Counted from the first letter of the stretch, positions 18,278 to 28,042 are shown. The stretch: 64,000 nucleotides of DNA from a bacterium (GCA_024742285.1 JANSYR010000008.1:62001-126000); one strand, 5' to 3'. Notes: generated from the letters alone by a model not told the origin. Made by a program: numbers and translations.

Positions 18278-19029
18278 GCCGCGCGCGCCTGATCCTCCAG
18301 GCCGACGACTTCGGGATGTGCGACGCAGTCAACGAGGGGATCGCGCAGGCCTTTCGGGCGGGCACCGTCTCCCAGGCCTCGGTCATGGTCCCCTGCCCCG
18401 CCTTCGAGTCCGCCGCCGCCCTCGCGCGCGAGCTCGGGATTCCGGTCGGCGTCCACGGCACGCTGAACTGCGAATGGGACCATCTCCGCTGGGGCCCGCT
18501 CACCGAGGGAGCGACCCTCGTCGAAGGCGACGGCACCCAGCACCGGACCGTCGCCGCCGCCGCCCTGGCCCTCGACCCCGCCGAAGCCGGCGCCGAGCTC
18601 CTCGCCCAGCACGCACGCCTCGCGGAGGCGGGCCCGGCGCCGGTCTACATCGACTGCCACATGGGCCCGAGCAGCCGGGAGGGATACACCGAGGCGTGTC
18701 GCGCGACCGGCCTCCCCTTCCTGTATCCGATGATCGACGCGTCGCTCCGCTTCGACTCGATCGAGATGCTGAGCGACAAGCCCGCTCGCAAGAAGAGACG
18801 CTGGCTTCGCAACCATCTGAAGCGCCTCGCGCCCGGCACGACCCATCTCGTGGTGAGCCACCCCGCGACGGACGCGCCCGAGCTCCGCGGCATCACGCGC
18901 GAAGACAACGACAACTACGTCTGGGCCGTCCCGCACCGGACGTCGGATCTCGATCTGCTCGTCGACCCGGACCTGCCAAAGCTCTTCGACGAGCTCGACG
19001 TCGAGCTGATCACCGCCGCGGACGTCTGA
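18274..19029 (+). CDS. YdjC/ChbG-like carbohydrate deacetylase
   Basis: A 251-residue protein from a GTG that overlaps the TauD-like stop. LILQADDFGMCDAVNEGI is the YdjC signature with the metal-binding Asp pair, GVHGTLN supplies a histidine, and YIDCHMG and VSHPA later histidines of the NodB-like fold. Members remove acetyl groups from di- or oligosaccharides. Its presence downstream of oxidative genes is odd and may mean a sugar-containing substrate, or simple co-transcription. Confidence 0.8.
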   Translation: MSRARLILQADDFGMCDAVNEGIAQAFRAGTVSQASVMVPCPAFESAAALARELGIPVGVHGTLNCEWDHLRWGPLTEGATLVEGDGTQHRTVAAAALALDPAEAGAELLAQHARLAEAGPAPVYIDCHMGPSSREGYTEACRATGLPFLYPMIDASLRFDSIEMLSDKPARKKRRWLRNHLKRLAPGTTHLVVSHPATDAPELRGITREDNDNYVWAVPHRTSDLDLLVDPDLPKLFDELDVELITAADV

Positions 19030-19123
19030 GCGCCGACTCAGCGCGGGGATCGCCACGATTCGTTGCGCGCGCCGAAGCACAGCCCGCCTATCATGGTCGG
19101 GCTCGTTCCGGAGGCGTCCCGCC

Positions 19124-19903
19124 ATGTTCCCCCTCGATTCGGTCCCGCTTCTCGGCGTCTGGCTCGCCACCTTCCTCTTCGCCGGCGCGGTCTCGCTCTT
19201 CTCCTCGGGCTTCGCCGTCTTCTTCGAGCGCGTGGCGACGCGCTTCCGCATCTTCGACGTCGAGGTCCCGGCGGACCAGCTCCGGCTCGAGAGACGCGCC
19301 TACCTCCGCTTCCTGCTGCTGCTGGCCACCTGCGCCACGCCCTTCCTGGGGCTCGGCTGGATCCGATTCGGCGCGGAGGAGCCGCTCGCGATCGCGTGGA
19401 CCTTCGCCGCGATCTGGACCGGCTTCGAGATCTACTACTACGCGCTCCACCGCGGACTCCACACGAAGGCCCTCTACCGCTTTCACGCCCATCACCACGA
19501 GTCCCGCGTGACGACCGCGTGGACGGGGCAGTCGCTGTCGGTCGTGGAAGCCCTCGGCTGGATCGCGGGGCTGCTCGTGATCCCGGCGCTGATCGGCTTG
19601 TTCGCCCCCCTCAGCTGGGAGGGCTTCCTGCTCTACTTCGTGGCGAACACGTTCGTGAACGTCGCGGGCCACGCGAACGTCGAGCTGAACCCGATCTCCG
19701 CCCGCGCCGCGACCTGGCTCGTCCACCCCTGGCTCTACCACTCGCTCCACCACGCGCGCTTCCGGAACCACTACTCATTCGCGAGCACCTTCATGGACCG
19801 GCTCTTCGGGACCGAGTGGAAGGACTGGCGCGAGCTGCACGGGCGCGTGATCGCGGGCGAAGCGCTCCCGAGTCTCAACGAGCGAGGAGCGGCGGAGCGC
19901 TAG
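19124..19903 (+). CDS. Sterol desaturase/fatty acid hydroxylase-family membrane enzyme
   Basis: A 259-residue integral membrane protein with about four hydrophobic segments. The three histidine clusters expected for a diiron site are HRGLH (near residue 110), HAHHH (near 123) and HSLHH (near 207). Such enzymes hydroxylate or desaturate lipids in the membrane. It converges with the SDR gene, their stops overlapping by four bases. The other family member is at 25007. Confidence 0.85.
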   Translation: MFPLDSVPLLGVWLATFLFAGAVSLFSSGFAVFFERVATRFRIFDVEVPADQLRLERRAYLRFLLLLATCATPFLGLGWIRFGAEEPLAIAWTFAAIWTGFEIYYYALHRGLHTKALYRFHAHHHESRVTTAWTGQSLSVVEALGWIAGLLVIPALIGLFAPLSWEGFLLYFVANTFVNVAGHANVELNPISARAATWLVHPWLYHSLHHARFRNHYSFASTFMDRLFGTEWKDWRELHGRVIAGEALPSLNERGAAER

Positions 19904-20826
19904 TCGCTGCCGCCTTCCGCGTCCGCGTCGCCGTCCCCGTCGCCTCCGAAGAAGACCTCGAAGGGGGTCCCACTCCAGTCTTCCTTGCGGTGGAAGCCGT
20001 CGAAGCGGGAGGTCGGACCGTGGTTCGTGACCTTGAAGAGGGTGTTCTTCTGGAAGGACGAGCCGCCATCGATCGCGATCGTCTGGCCGGTCACGAAGGT
20101 CGAGGCCGGTGAGAGCAGGAACGTGACGACGGCCGCGACCTCGCTCTCGGTCCCGAGGCGAGCGGCGGGCACGACGCGAGCCCCGTCGACCCCCGCCTGC
20201 TGGATCGGCGGCGGATAGGTCCGCATGCCCGACGAGAGGATCGTACCCGGTGCCACGCAGTTCGTGCGGATGTCGTAGCGCGACCATTCGAGGGCGAGGG
20301 TGACCGAGAGGTTCTCGATCCCGGCGCGGGCGGCGGCGCTGTGGGCCATCCCGACGTAGCCGCTCCGGATGTCGGCGAGCATGTTCACGACGGAGCCGCC
20401 GTGCTCCTTCATGCTCGCCTCGAAGACCGCTCGGGTGACCTGGAAGGTCCCGTTCAGGTTCAGGTCGACGACCTTCCGGAAGGCGCTCGACGAGATCTTC
20501 TCGGCCGGAGCGGCAAACTGCCCGCCGGCGTTGTTGTAGAGCCCGCGGATCGGCCCCACCCGCTCGACGACCTTCGCGACGGCGCCCGTCACCGACTCGT
20601 CGTCGCGGACGTCCATCGTCTCGAAGTCGCAGACGCCCCCGTCCGAGCGGATCTCCTCGGCGGTCTCCGCCAGAACCTCCTCCCGGCGGCCGCAGAGCAC
20701 GACCCGCGCCCCGAGGCTCGCCAGCTCGTGGGCGGTGCAGCGACCGAGGCCGGTTCCGCCGCCGGTGATCAGGACGGTCTGCCCGTCGAAGAGGCCGGGT
20801 CGGAAGATGCTGTCGTAGCCGCCCAT
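19900..20826 (-). CDS. SDR-family oxidoreductase (2,4-dienoyl-CoA reductase-like)
   Basis: A 308-residue short-chain dehydrogenase. TGGGTGLGR is the NAD(P)-binding Rossmann glycine motif and NNAGGQF the NNAG motif. The usual catalytic Tyr-x-x-x-Lys is replaced (HSAAARAG), as in 2,4-dienoyl-CoA reductases, which lack it. The family assignment is secure, the dienoyl-CoA role probable. I start at the ATG at 20826, after GAGGGAG. The C-terminal tail is extended and Asp/Gly-rich. Confidence 0.82.
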   Translation of the reverse strand: MGGYDSIFRPGLFDGQTVLITGGGTGLGRCTAHELASLGARVVLCGRREEVLAETAEEIRSDGGVCDFETMDVRDDESVTGAVAKVVERVGPIRGLYNNAGGQFAAPAEKISSSAFRKVVDLNLNGTFQVTRAVFEASMKEHGGSVVNMLADIRSGYVGMAHSAAARAGIENLSVTLALEWSRYDIRTNCVAPGTILSSGMRTYPPPIQQAGVDGARVVPAARLGTESEVAAVVTFLLSPASTFVTGQTIAIDGGSSFQKNTLFKVTNHGPTSRFDGFHRKEDWSGTPFEVFFGGDGDGDADAEGGSD

Positions 20827-21038
20827 CTCGATCGCTCCCTCGTCTCGCGAAGGCTTCGAGCCTAGCGGAGCGCGCCGATTCCCCTCGGGGCAAACGCGGT
20901 GCGAGTGGCCTTTCGGAGGCCACCCCCTGCCCGATTCCGTCCGATTTCGCGCCTTCTTTCTCGACGACGGCCCGAACGAGGCCGCCCACCGGACCCACCC
21001 GAATCCCCGGGCCCGGCGCAAAGAAAGAGACGACGAAA
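20827..21038 (+). promoter_or_regulatory. Intergenic leader with 7-bp hairpin before secreted TSP3 gene
   Basis: This 212-base spacer lies between divergent genes. A perfect 7-bp stem with loop TTCGG occurs at 20905-20923, following GGGGCAAACGCGG. The GGGCAAAC piece recalls the start of cyclic-di-GMP-I riboswitches, but the rest of that consensus is missing. The ribosome binding site AAAGAGACGACG precedes the ATG at 21039. Any regulatory role is unproven. Confidence 0.3.
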
Positions 21039-23597
21039 ATGATGATCCGAACCCTCCTCCTCGCCGCGCTCGCGGCCCTGATCGCGACGCCGGCGTTCGC
21101 GGCGGACCGCGACGGCGACGGTGTCGACGACACCGTCGACAACTGCCTCTTCGTGGCGAACCCGGACCAGCGCGACACCAACGGCGACGGCTTCGGCAAC
21201 CGCTGCGACGCCGACCTCAACGACGACGGCCTGGTCACGACTGCCGACTTCGGGGCCTTCTTCAGCGTATACGGACGGACCGACGACGATGCCGACTTCG
21301 ACGGCAACGGCCTCGTGACGACGGCCGACTTCGGCGTCTTCTTCGACCTGTTCGGACGCCCGGTCGGCCCCGGCGCCCTCGCGATCGACCCGGAGCCCAT
21401 CACCTGCAACGGCGGCTTCTGCACGATCCAGGTCGCCCCCGGCATCGACCTCGAAGCCGCAGGCGAAGACATCGAGGAGCTCGTGCTCGGCTTCTACTCC
21501 GTCCGCGGCGACGCCCAGATCTACACCGACGAAGGCGGCGTGATCCTCGGCGACGCCGAGCTCGTGATCGAGCCCGGCGCCGGCATGCTCGGCACCTCCC
21601 TCTCCCCCGACTACGAGATCGGCAAGCTTGCGGGCGGGCCGGCGACGATCCTGCCCGAGCGCGTGAACGTCGAAGCGCTCCTCGGCGCGGACATCGACGT
21701 CGAGATCCCGCTCTACGACGACGCCTGGTACGTGCTCTTCTCGACCGAAGGCGCGCTCCAGTTCGACCTCGACTTCCTGATCGGCAACCTCGAGTTCGGC
21801 TGGGGCCGACAGTCCTGGCGCATGGTCCTCGACCCCGTCGATCCCTTCCTCTACGTGGGCAGCACCGACGCGGTCCCGATCCCGGTCCTCGGCCGCCTCA
21901 CGAACCAGATCGCGCCCGGCGTCGGCCTCGACGTGACCGAGGTGGGCTCCGGCTACGGCGTCTCCTTCTCCGGCCGGATCCCCTTCGAGCCCGAGGTCCC
22001 CGCGGCGATCGCCGAGACGCTCCCCGAGGTCCAGGGCGACTCGATCTTCTACGGGAGCTTCGACCTCGCGACCCTGACGCCGCAGCTTCCGCTCGTCGCC
22101 TTCGAGGTCCGCGTCGAGGGCATCGCGATCACCGACGAAGACCCGGACGAGAACGGCGCCTTCGTCTTCTTCGGCTCGGACGAGACCTCCCGGGACCGCA
22201 TCCGCGCGATCACCGGAACCACCACCCCGAACGTCACGATCCCGCTCCTCCCCGGCCTCGAGTTCGACCTCGACTTCGCGGGCGACGAGGAGCCGATGCC
22301 CCTGACCGTCATCTCCTCGAAGACGGACATGGACACCGCGAACCCGCGCCGCGAAGCCTGGGTCGCCCTCGACGTCTGGAGCCTCGACGCCCTCCGTGGG
22401 GACGCCGCCGACTGGATCTCCATGCCGGGTGAGCGAGTGGCTTCGGTCCTCTACTTCGGGCCCGAGGAGGACGACAACTTCTTCCGCATGGCGACCGAGC
22501 GCGTCGTCGAGATCGATGCCGCGCGGATGGCCGCGATCCACGGCGTCGAAGCGAGCGAGCTCCTCGTCGACCAGTCGATCTTCGAGATCGACGCCCGACG
22601 GATCGAGTACACCTCGGAGAGCTTCATCGAATCGATCCACCCCGACGTGACGTACACCGCGAGCAGCTCGCTGCGGTTGATCCTCCCGACCTCGAACGCG
22701 TCGGCCTTCGATCTCCTGATCGAGAACGAAGCCGAGCTCGGCGGGATCGCGCTCCGAAGCTACGGCAAGCAGCTCACCGCGGACAGCTACCGCCACTGGG
22801 GTCGCTACCAGACCCCGAACTGGGGCTACGCGCTCGAGGGTTCGTTCTCGGCCGAAGGCGCCTGGCTCGAAGGCTCGACGAACGCGCGCCTCCCCTACCG
22901 CTACGCGGCGGTCGACCAGGTCGCGGACATCGCGGGCCGGATCGCGGCGACGGAGGAGGCCGAGCGCCTCGCGGACGCCGACTATCAGGCCAACCTCATC
23001 GCCCTTCGCGACTACCAGCGACGCCTCGAGCAGGAATCGGCCGCCCTCGAGGACGAACGCGCCGCGCTGCGCACCGCCCAGAACTGGCTCGCCACGAAGC
23101 GCGACGAGCTCGACGACGCGCGGAACCGCAATTGTGGCACCTGCCGCTGGTACGACGCGCCGTGCCTCGCCCGCGTCTCGGCCTGCGTCGCCTGGAAGGC
23201 GGCGGCGGTCCCGACCCTCGAAGGCGCGGTCGCGGTCGCCCAGGCAGGCGTCAGCCTCGCCCAGGGTGCCCTCGCCCGGGTCCAGGCGGGCTACGACGAA
23301 GCGGCGCTCCTCGTCGCCGGCGCCCAGCGCGCGGTCGATCTGGCGCTCGACGCCCGGGACGACGCCCGGGAGGCACTGGTCGGGCTGCGCGCCGAACGCG
23401 ACGCGCTGCCGCTCGAGGACGGCGTGATCGACGCCCGTGTGGCGCTCCGCCTCACGCGGGACGGCCTGACCGGCACCGTGAGCGGCACCTTCCAGGGCGC
23501 CAACTTCGGCGAAGGCGTCGTCGTCAACGACGCGACGGGCTCGCGGGCCTGCTTCGTCGTCCCCCAGACGGACGAGGAGCTCTGCGCGCCGCTCTAG
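21039..23597 (+). CDS. Large secreted protein with TSP3/dockerin-like calcium repeats and a coiled coil
   Basis: An 852-residue secreted protein with signal peptide (residues 1-21). Residues 22-60 contain thrombospondin-3-type calcium loops (DRDGDGVDD, DTNGDGFGNRCD). Residues 60-110 contain two dockerin-like EF loops, each a D-x-N/D-x-D/N-G-L-V-T-T-A-D-F pattern. A long beta-rich region follows, then a Glu/Ala/Leu-rich coiled coil around residues 625-790, interrupted by a small Cys cluster (CGTC, C, C). No sorting motif or membrane anchor is seen at the C-terminus. The function is unknown; it is probably an extracellular or surface structure. Confidence 0.75.
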   Translation: MMIRTLLLAALAALIATPAFAADRDGDGVDDTVDNCLFVANPDQRDTNGDGFGNRCDADLNDDGLVTTADFGAFFSVYGRTDDDADFDGNGLVTTADFGVFFDLFGRPVGPGALAIDPEPITCNGGFCTIQVAPGIDLEAAGEDIEELVLGFYSVRGDAQIYTDEGGVILGDAELVIEPGAGMLGTSLSPDYEIGKLAGGPATILPERVNVEALLGADIDVEIPLYDDAWYVLFSTEGALQFDLDFLIGNLEFGWGRQSWRMVLDPVDPFLYVGSTDAVPIPVLGRLTNQIAPGVGLDVTEVGSGYGVSFSGRIPFEPEVPAAIAETLPEVQGDSIFYGSFDLATLTPQLPLVAFEVRVEGIAITDEDPDENGAFVFFGSDETSRDRIRAITGTTTPNVTIPLLPGLEFDLDFAGDEEPMPLTVISSKTDMDTANPRREAWVALDVWSLDALRGDAADWISMPGERVASVLYFGPEEDDNFFRMATERVVEIDAARMAAIHGVEASELLVDQSIFEIDARRIEYTSESFIESIHPDVTYTASSSLRLILPTSNASAFDLLIENEAELGGIALRSYGKQLTADSYRHWGRYQTPNWGYALEGSFSAEGAWLEGSTNARLPYRYAAVDQVADIAGRIAATEEAERLADADYQANLIALRDYQRRLEQESAALEDERAALRTAQNWLATKRDELDDARNRNCGTCRWYDAPCLARVSACVAWKAAAVPTLEGAVAVAQAGVSLAQGALARVQAGYDEAALLVAGAQRAVDLALDARDDAREALVGLRAERDALPLEDGVIDARVALRLTRDGLTGTVSGTFQGANFGEGVVVNDATGSRACFVVPQTDEELCAPL

Positions 23598-23720
23598 GCG
23601 GGACGTTCCTCCTCGCCCTGCCCACGAGCCGGGTCGTCCTTCGGTACGGCCCGGCTCCGTCGTTCGAGGGTGACCGGGAGCCCGGGGGCCGCGAGAGCGA
23701 GCGAGCTAGTCTGGGTCGCG

Positions 23721-25004
23721 ATGCCGAAGACCCCGATCAAGATCGAAGGCGTAGTCGCCCCCGGCTTCGAGTCCGTCCGCGACCTCTACGCCCGCAACAT
23801 GGCGACGCTCGAGGAGCGGAACACCCAGCTCTGCGTCTATCGCCGCGGCGACAAGGTCGTCGACCTCTGGGGCACCCAGATCGACGACACGAACTTCGCG
23901 CCGGACACGTTGGTGAACATCTTCAGCAGCGGAAAGAGCATGGAAGCGATCGCGCTCGCCTCGCTCCACGGCCGGGGCCTCCTCGACTACGACAAGCGGA
24001 TTGCCGACTACTGGCCCGAGTTCGCCCGGAACGGCAAGCAGGACCTGACCGTCGCCGACCTGATGCGCCACGAAGGCGGGCTCGCGAGCTTCGACCAGTC
24101 GATCGACCCGGAGTCGCTCTTCCCCGCGAACATCAAGAAGAACCAGGTCGGCGCCGTCATCGAATCCCAGACGGCCCGGTTCCCCGAGCGGGACGACACC
24201 CGCCGCGAGTACCACGCGATCACACGGGGCTGGGTCGCCAACGAGATCTTCCGGCGGATCGACCCGGCGGGCCGCACGATCGGCGACTTCCTGCGCGAAG
24301 AGGTCGCCGACCCGCTCGACGTCGACGTCTACGTCGGGCTGCGCGAGCCGGAGCTCTCCCGCGTCTCGCCCGTCGTGATCCTCTCGTTCCTCTTCGTCTT
24401 CCTCCAGAGCCTGATCCCGCGCTTTCTGGGCCGCCGGATCGAGAAGAACTTCTTCCAGCTCGCCGGCCGGATCCTCCGTATCCTGCGCGGTGCCCGTGGC
24501 GGGACCGTCCGAGGCTCGGTCCCGCCGATCCGGGGCGGCAAGGGCCTGCCGGACTTCAACTCGCGCGAGGTCCGCATGGGCGAGACCCCCTCGGCGAACA
24601 CCCACTCGAACGCCCGCAGCCTGGCGAAGATCGCGGCGATGCTCGCCTCGGGCGGATCCTTCGGAGGCCATCGGGTCCTGAGCCCCGAGGCGTGCGAGGC
24701 GATGCACGCGAAGGCGACGCCGGCGGACATGATCATCATGCCCACCGCGTTCTCCCAGGGCGGCGTCAACGCCTTCGGACCGACGGACGTCGGCAGCGCC
24801 GACCTCGAGCGCGCCCTCAACGACGGGCGCGAAGGCTTCTTCGGCTGGATGGGCTTCGGCGGCTCGATCTTCCAATGGCACCGCGAGCTCGAGATCGGCT
24901 TCGGCTACGTGCCGACGTCGCTCCACGCCCTCGACCTCTTCAACGAGCGCGGCAAGGAATATCAACGCGAAGTCCTGCGCTGCGTCGCGAAGCTCGGCGC
25001 GTAG
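23721..25004 (+). CDS. Serine hydrolase, beta-lactamase/EstB-like
   Basis: A 427-residue protein of the class C beta-lactamase-related esterase group. SSGK at residues 69-72 is the Ser-x-x-Lys catalytic pair, and YHA near residue 164 replaces the Tyr-x-Asn motif. A hydrophobic stretch near residues 215-235 may associate with the membrane. No signal peptide is evident, so it is likely cytosolic or membrane-bound esterase rather than an antibiotic-inactivating enzyme. The next gene begins two bases after its stop, so they form an operon. Confidence 0.82.
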   Translation: MPKTPIKIEGVVAPGFESVRDLYARNMATLEERNTQLCVYRRGDKVVDLWGTQIDDTNFAPDTLVNIFSSGKSMEAIALASLHGRGLLDYDKRIADYWPEFARNGKQDLTVADLMRHEGGLASFDQSIDPESLFPANIKKNQVGAVIESQTARFPERDDTRREYHAITRGWVANEIFRRIDPAGRTIGDFLREEVADPLDVDVYVGLREPELSRVSPVVILSFLFVFLQSLIPRFLGRRIEKNFFQLAGRILRILRGARGGTVRGSVPPIRGGKGLPDFNSREVRMGETPSANTHSNARSLAKIAAMLASGGSFGGHRVLSPEACEAMHAKATPADMIIMPTAFSQGGVNAFGPTDVGSADLERALNDGREGFFGWMGFGGSIFQWHRELEIGFGYVPTSLHALDLFNERGKEYQREVLRCVAKLGA

Positions 25005-25006
25005 CC

Positions 25007-26263
25007 ATGGAAATCGACTACATCGCGGTCGCGGTCCCCGCCTTCTTCGTCCTGATCGCCGTCGAGCTCTGGATCGCGCGTCGTCGCGGGCACGCCTACT
25101 ACCGTCTGAACGACTCGCTGAACGACCTCGCGACCGGCGTGCTCCAGCAGCTCGTCACGCTGCTCTTCGCGGCCACGATCGTCGCGGGGTACTTCTGGAT
25201 CCACGCGACTCATCGGCTCTTCGACCTGTCCGCCGACAGTCTCCTCGTGTGGATCGGCTGCTTCGTTGGCGTCGACTTCGCCTACTACTGGTTCCACCGC
25301 CTGAGCCACGAGATCAACTTCCTCTGGGCGGCCCACGTCGTCCACCACCAGAGCGAGGAGTACAACCTGACGGTGGCGCTCCGGCAGAGCGCGCTCCAGC
25401 CGTTCATGTCGATTCCGTTCTACTGGCCCCTCGCCCTGCTGGGTGTCCCGCCGCTGGTCTTCCTCGCCTGCTCGTCGTTCAACACGCTCTACCAGTTCTG
25501 GATCCACACGCGCGAGATCGGGACCCTCGGCCCCCTCGAGCAGATCCTGATGACCCCCTCCCACCACCGCGTCCACCACGGACGCAACCCGATCTACATC
25601 GACCGGAACCACGGCGGCACGTTCATCGTCTGGGACAAGCTCTTCGGCACCTTCGAGCCGGAGAGCGAAGAGGTCGTCTACGGCGTGACGAAGCCCCTCG
25701 CGAGCTGGAATCCGGTCTGGGCCAACCTCGACTACTGGATCGACCTCGCCCGGGCCGCGCGTGCGACCCGGCGGGGGCGCGACAAGCTCCTCGTGTTCCT
25801 GGCGCGGCCGGGCTGGATGCCGACGGACCTCGGCGGATTCCAGGCCGCGCCCCCGCTCTCGTCCGACCTCACCAAGTTCGACCCGACCGTCGACCGCCGC
25901 ATGGCCGCCTACGCGACGTTCCAGTTCGTGCAGGGCGTCGGCCTCTCGGTCGTGTTCCCGCTCCTGTACCCGAACCTCGGCACCCCCGCCCGGATCCTGA
26001 TCGTGGTCGGGATCGTCTGGAGCCTCGTGAACGTGGGCGCGCTCTTCGACGGCGCGCGCTGGGGCGCGGTGTCCGAATGGGTGCGGATCGTCCTGACACC
26101 GATCGTCGCGATCGCCCTCCTCCCGCTGCCCACCGGCGCGATCGCCTCGGTCGCGCTCCTCGCGAATCCGGTGCTCGCGTTCCTCGTCGGGCTGCGTCCC
26201 GGTGAAGACGACGGCGTCCGTGGCGGCTTCAGTGACCGGGCGGGCGAGGCGTTGGATCGCTGA
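25007..26263 (+). CDS. Sterol desaturase-family membrane enzyme (alkylglycerol monooxygenase-like)
   Basis: A 418-residue membrane protein with the diiron histidine boxes HRLSH, HVVHHQS and HHRVHH in the order and spacing of the fatty acid hydroxylase superfamily, inside the first 210 residues. A C-terminal extension of about 150 residues with four more hydrophobic segments resembles that of alkylglycerol monooxygenases and their bacterial relatives. It is co-transcribed with the esterase-like gene. Its 3' end overlaps the convergent AraC gene by 35 bases. Confidence 0.85.
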   Translation: MEIDYIAVAVPAFFVLIAVELWIARRRGHAYYRLNDSLNDLATGVLQQLVTLLFAATIVAGYFWIHATHRLFDLSADSLLVWIGCFVGVDFAYYWFHRLSHEINFLWAAHVVHHQSEEYNLTVALRQSALQPFMSIPFYWPLALLGVPPLVFLACSSFNTLYQFWIHTREIGTLGPLEQILMTPSHHRVHHGRNPIYIDRNHGGTFIVWDKLFGTFEPESEEVVYGVTKPLASWNPVWANLDYWIDLARAARATRRGRDKLLVFLARPGWMPTDLGGFQAAPPLSSDLTKFDPTVDRRMAAYATFQFVQGVGLSVVFPLLYPNLGTPARILIVVGIVWSLVNVGALFDGARWGAVSEWVRIVLTPIVAIALLPLPTGAIASVALLANPVLAFLVGLRPGEDDGVRGGFSDRAGEALDR

Positions 26264-27032
26264 AGTAGCGGCCCGGCGTCGTCCCCATGGCGCTGCGGAA
26301 CATGGCGATGAACGCGCTCGGCGTGTCGAAGCCGACCTCGAGCCCGACCTCGGTCACGCTCCGTCCCTGCGCGAGCCCCTCGAGCGCGCGCAGCAGTCGC
26401 ACCTGACGCTGCCAGCGACCGAAGCTCATGCCCGCCTCGGCGTGGAAGAGCCGCTCGAGGGTCCGCTCGCTGGCGCCCGCGACCCGCGCCCACTCGGCGC
26501 GCGAGCGGCGGTCGGCCGGGTCGCGCTCGAACGCGCGGGCCACCTCGCGGGCGCGCGGGTCGGAGAGCGTCGGCAGATGCAGAGGCGCGACCTCCGCGGT
26601 GCGGAGCTCGTCGCGGAGGACCGCGGCCACGTTCGCCTCGGGTCCGTCGGCGGGATAGTCGGGGCCGAACTCGACCGCGCGCAGGATCAGCGCCCGGAGG
26701 AGCGGACTGACCTGCACGACCCGACAGCGCGCGCCGTCGAGGCTCGCGAAGGCGGGATCGAGGTAGACGGTGCGCAGCTCGACCACGCCGACCATGTCGA
26801 TCGCGTGGTCGGCGAAGGCCGGCACCCAGACCGCCCGCGCCGGCGGCACGATCCAGAGCCCGTGCGCCGTGCGGACCTTCATCACCCCGCTCGCAGCATG
26901 GATCAGCTGCGCGGCGTCGTGGCGGTGGAGTGGAATCGGCCGATCCGGCCCGTGATCGTCGGCGAGACCGAGCACCGGCACCCGGAGCCCGAGGGCGACC
27001 AGCGGCGGATCGGATTGACGGCTTTGCGACAT
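26229..27032 (-). CDS. AraC-family transcriptional regulator
   Basis: A 267-residue protein with an N-terminal cupin-like effector domain (PLHRHDAAQLIHAASG) and a C-terminal AraC pair of helix-turn-helix units (about residues 165-260). The recognition region is RSVTEVGLEVGFDTPSAFIAMFR and the closing motif TTPGRYF. It is the usual length. It is divergent from the MOSC gene at 27119 and convergent with the desaturase-like gene. The effector is unknown. Confidence 0.9.
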   Translation of the reverse strand: MSQSRQSDPPLVALGLRVPVLGLADDHGPDRPIPLHRHDAAQLIHAASGVMKVRTAHGLWIVPPARAVWVPAFADHAIDMVGVVELRTVYLDPAFASLDGARCRVVQVSPLLRALILRAVEFGPDYPADGPEANVAAVLRDELRTAEVAPLHLPTLSDPRAREVARAFERDPADRRSRAEWARVAGASERTLERLFHAEAGMSFGRWQRQVRLLRALEGLAQGRSVTEVGLEVGFDTPSAFIAMFRSAMGTTPGRYFSDPTPRPPGH

Positions 27033-27118
27033 CGAATGTCAGAATAGGCGCAGATCGCCACCCCCGTCGATGGCATCCTGCCCTCGTTCCCGCCCCCATC
27101 CACCCGAGGAGACCCGCC

Positions 27119-27958
27119 ATGTCCGAAATCGTCCTCCGAAAACTCTGGACCTACCCGGTGAAGGGCTGCCAGGGCGTCGCCCACGACGAAGTCCCCGTGA
27201 CGACGCTCGGCATTCCCGGCGACCGCGGCTTCGCGATCTGGAAGGACGGCGCCCTCGTCGACCAGAAGGAGACGCCACGGGTGGCGTCGATCGGCGCGCA
27301 CGTCGACCTCGAGGCGGGCACGCTGACGCTCCGCCACGCCGAGGCCGGCGAGCTCGTGCACGAGATCCGCGCCGACGGAGCGCGACGTCCCGGACGCTGG
27401 GTGCTCGACGAATTCGAAGCCCTCGACCAGGGCGACGTCGCGGCGGAGTGGCTCTCCGACGTCCTCGGGGAGCCCGTCCGCCTGGTGGCCGCCGACGAGG
27501 CCTGGCGGATCAACTTCCCGATCCCGCAGATGGCGCTCCTCCACGACCAGCCGAAGCGGGCCTTCACCGCCGCCTCGCCGATCTCGATCGCCAACGTGGC
27601 GTCGCTCGCGGCGTTGAACGCCCGGCTCGAGGCCCCGGTGCCGATGGAACGATTCCGGATGAACGTCGTGATCGACGGACTCGAGGCCCACGCGGAGGAC
27701 ACCCTGGACGAGGTCCGGGGCGAGTCCGTACGACTGCGGCACGTCACGCCCGCCGAGCGCTGCGTGATCGTCTCGACCGACCAGCGAACCGGCGAGCGGG
27801 ACCGCTCCGACCTGCTCCGCTCGCTCCCGAAGAAGTCGAAGGAAGACCGCTTCGGGAGCGGACGGATCTTCGGCACCTACCTCCGCGTCGAGACCGAAGG
27901 CACCTTGCGGGTCGGCGAGCGACTCGAAGTGATGTCCATGGAAGCGGCGTTCTGCTAG
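27119..27958 (+). CDS. MOSC-domain protein with N-terminal beta barrel
   Basis: A 279-residue protein from an ATG preceded by GAGGAG. The opening LRKLWTYPVKGCQGV and GDRGFAIWK match the MOSC N-terminal beta-barrel domain, and FRMNVVIDGLEAHAED with the later C-terminal region match MOSC domains, which bind molybdenum cofactor in mARC/YcbX-type reductases or handle sulfur. The conserved cysteine of MOSC occurs as ERCVIVSTD. It is the last chromosomal gene before the tRNA and the ICE. Confidence 0.85.
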   Translation: MSEIVLRKLWTYPVKGCQGVAHDEVPVTTLGIPGDRGFAIWKDGALVDQKETPRVASIGAHVDLEAGTLTLRHAEAGELVHEIRADGARRPGRWVLDEFEALDQGDVAAEWLSDVLGEPVRLVAADEAWRINFPIPQMALLHDQPKRAFTAASPISIANVASLAALNARLEAPVPMERFRMNVVIDGLEAHAEDTLDEVRGESVRLRHVTPAERCVIVSTDQRTGERDRSDLLRSLPKKSKEDRFGSGRIFGTYLRVETEGTLRVGERLEVMSMEAAFC

Positions 27959-28042
27959 CCTCGGGCGGCCCTCAGGTCTCCGTGGTCTCCACGGATTGCC
28001 TCGACGTCGTCTCGGCCGTTCGTTCGGTCCCGACGGCACCGC

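Noticed and set aside
20880-20930. A cyclic-di-GMP-I riboswitch before the TSP3 protein gene
   Set aside because: GGGGCAAAC and a hairpin are present, but the GGACGCAAAGCC-type second half of the consensus is missing.
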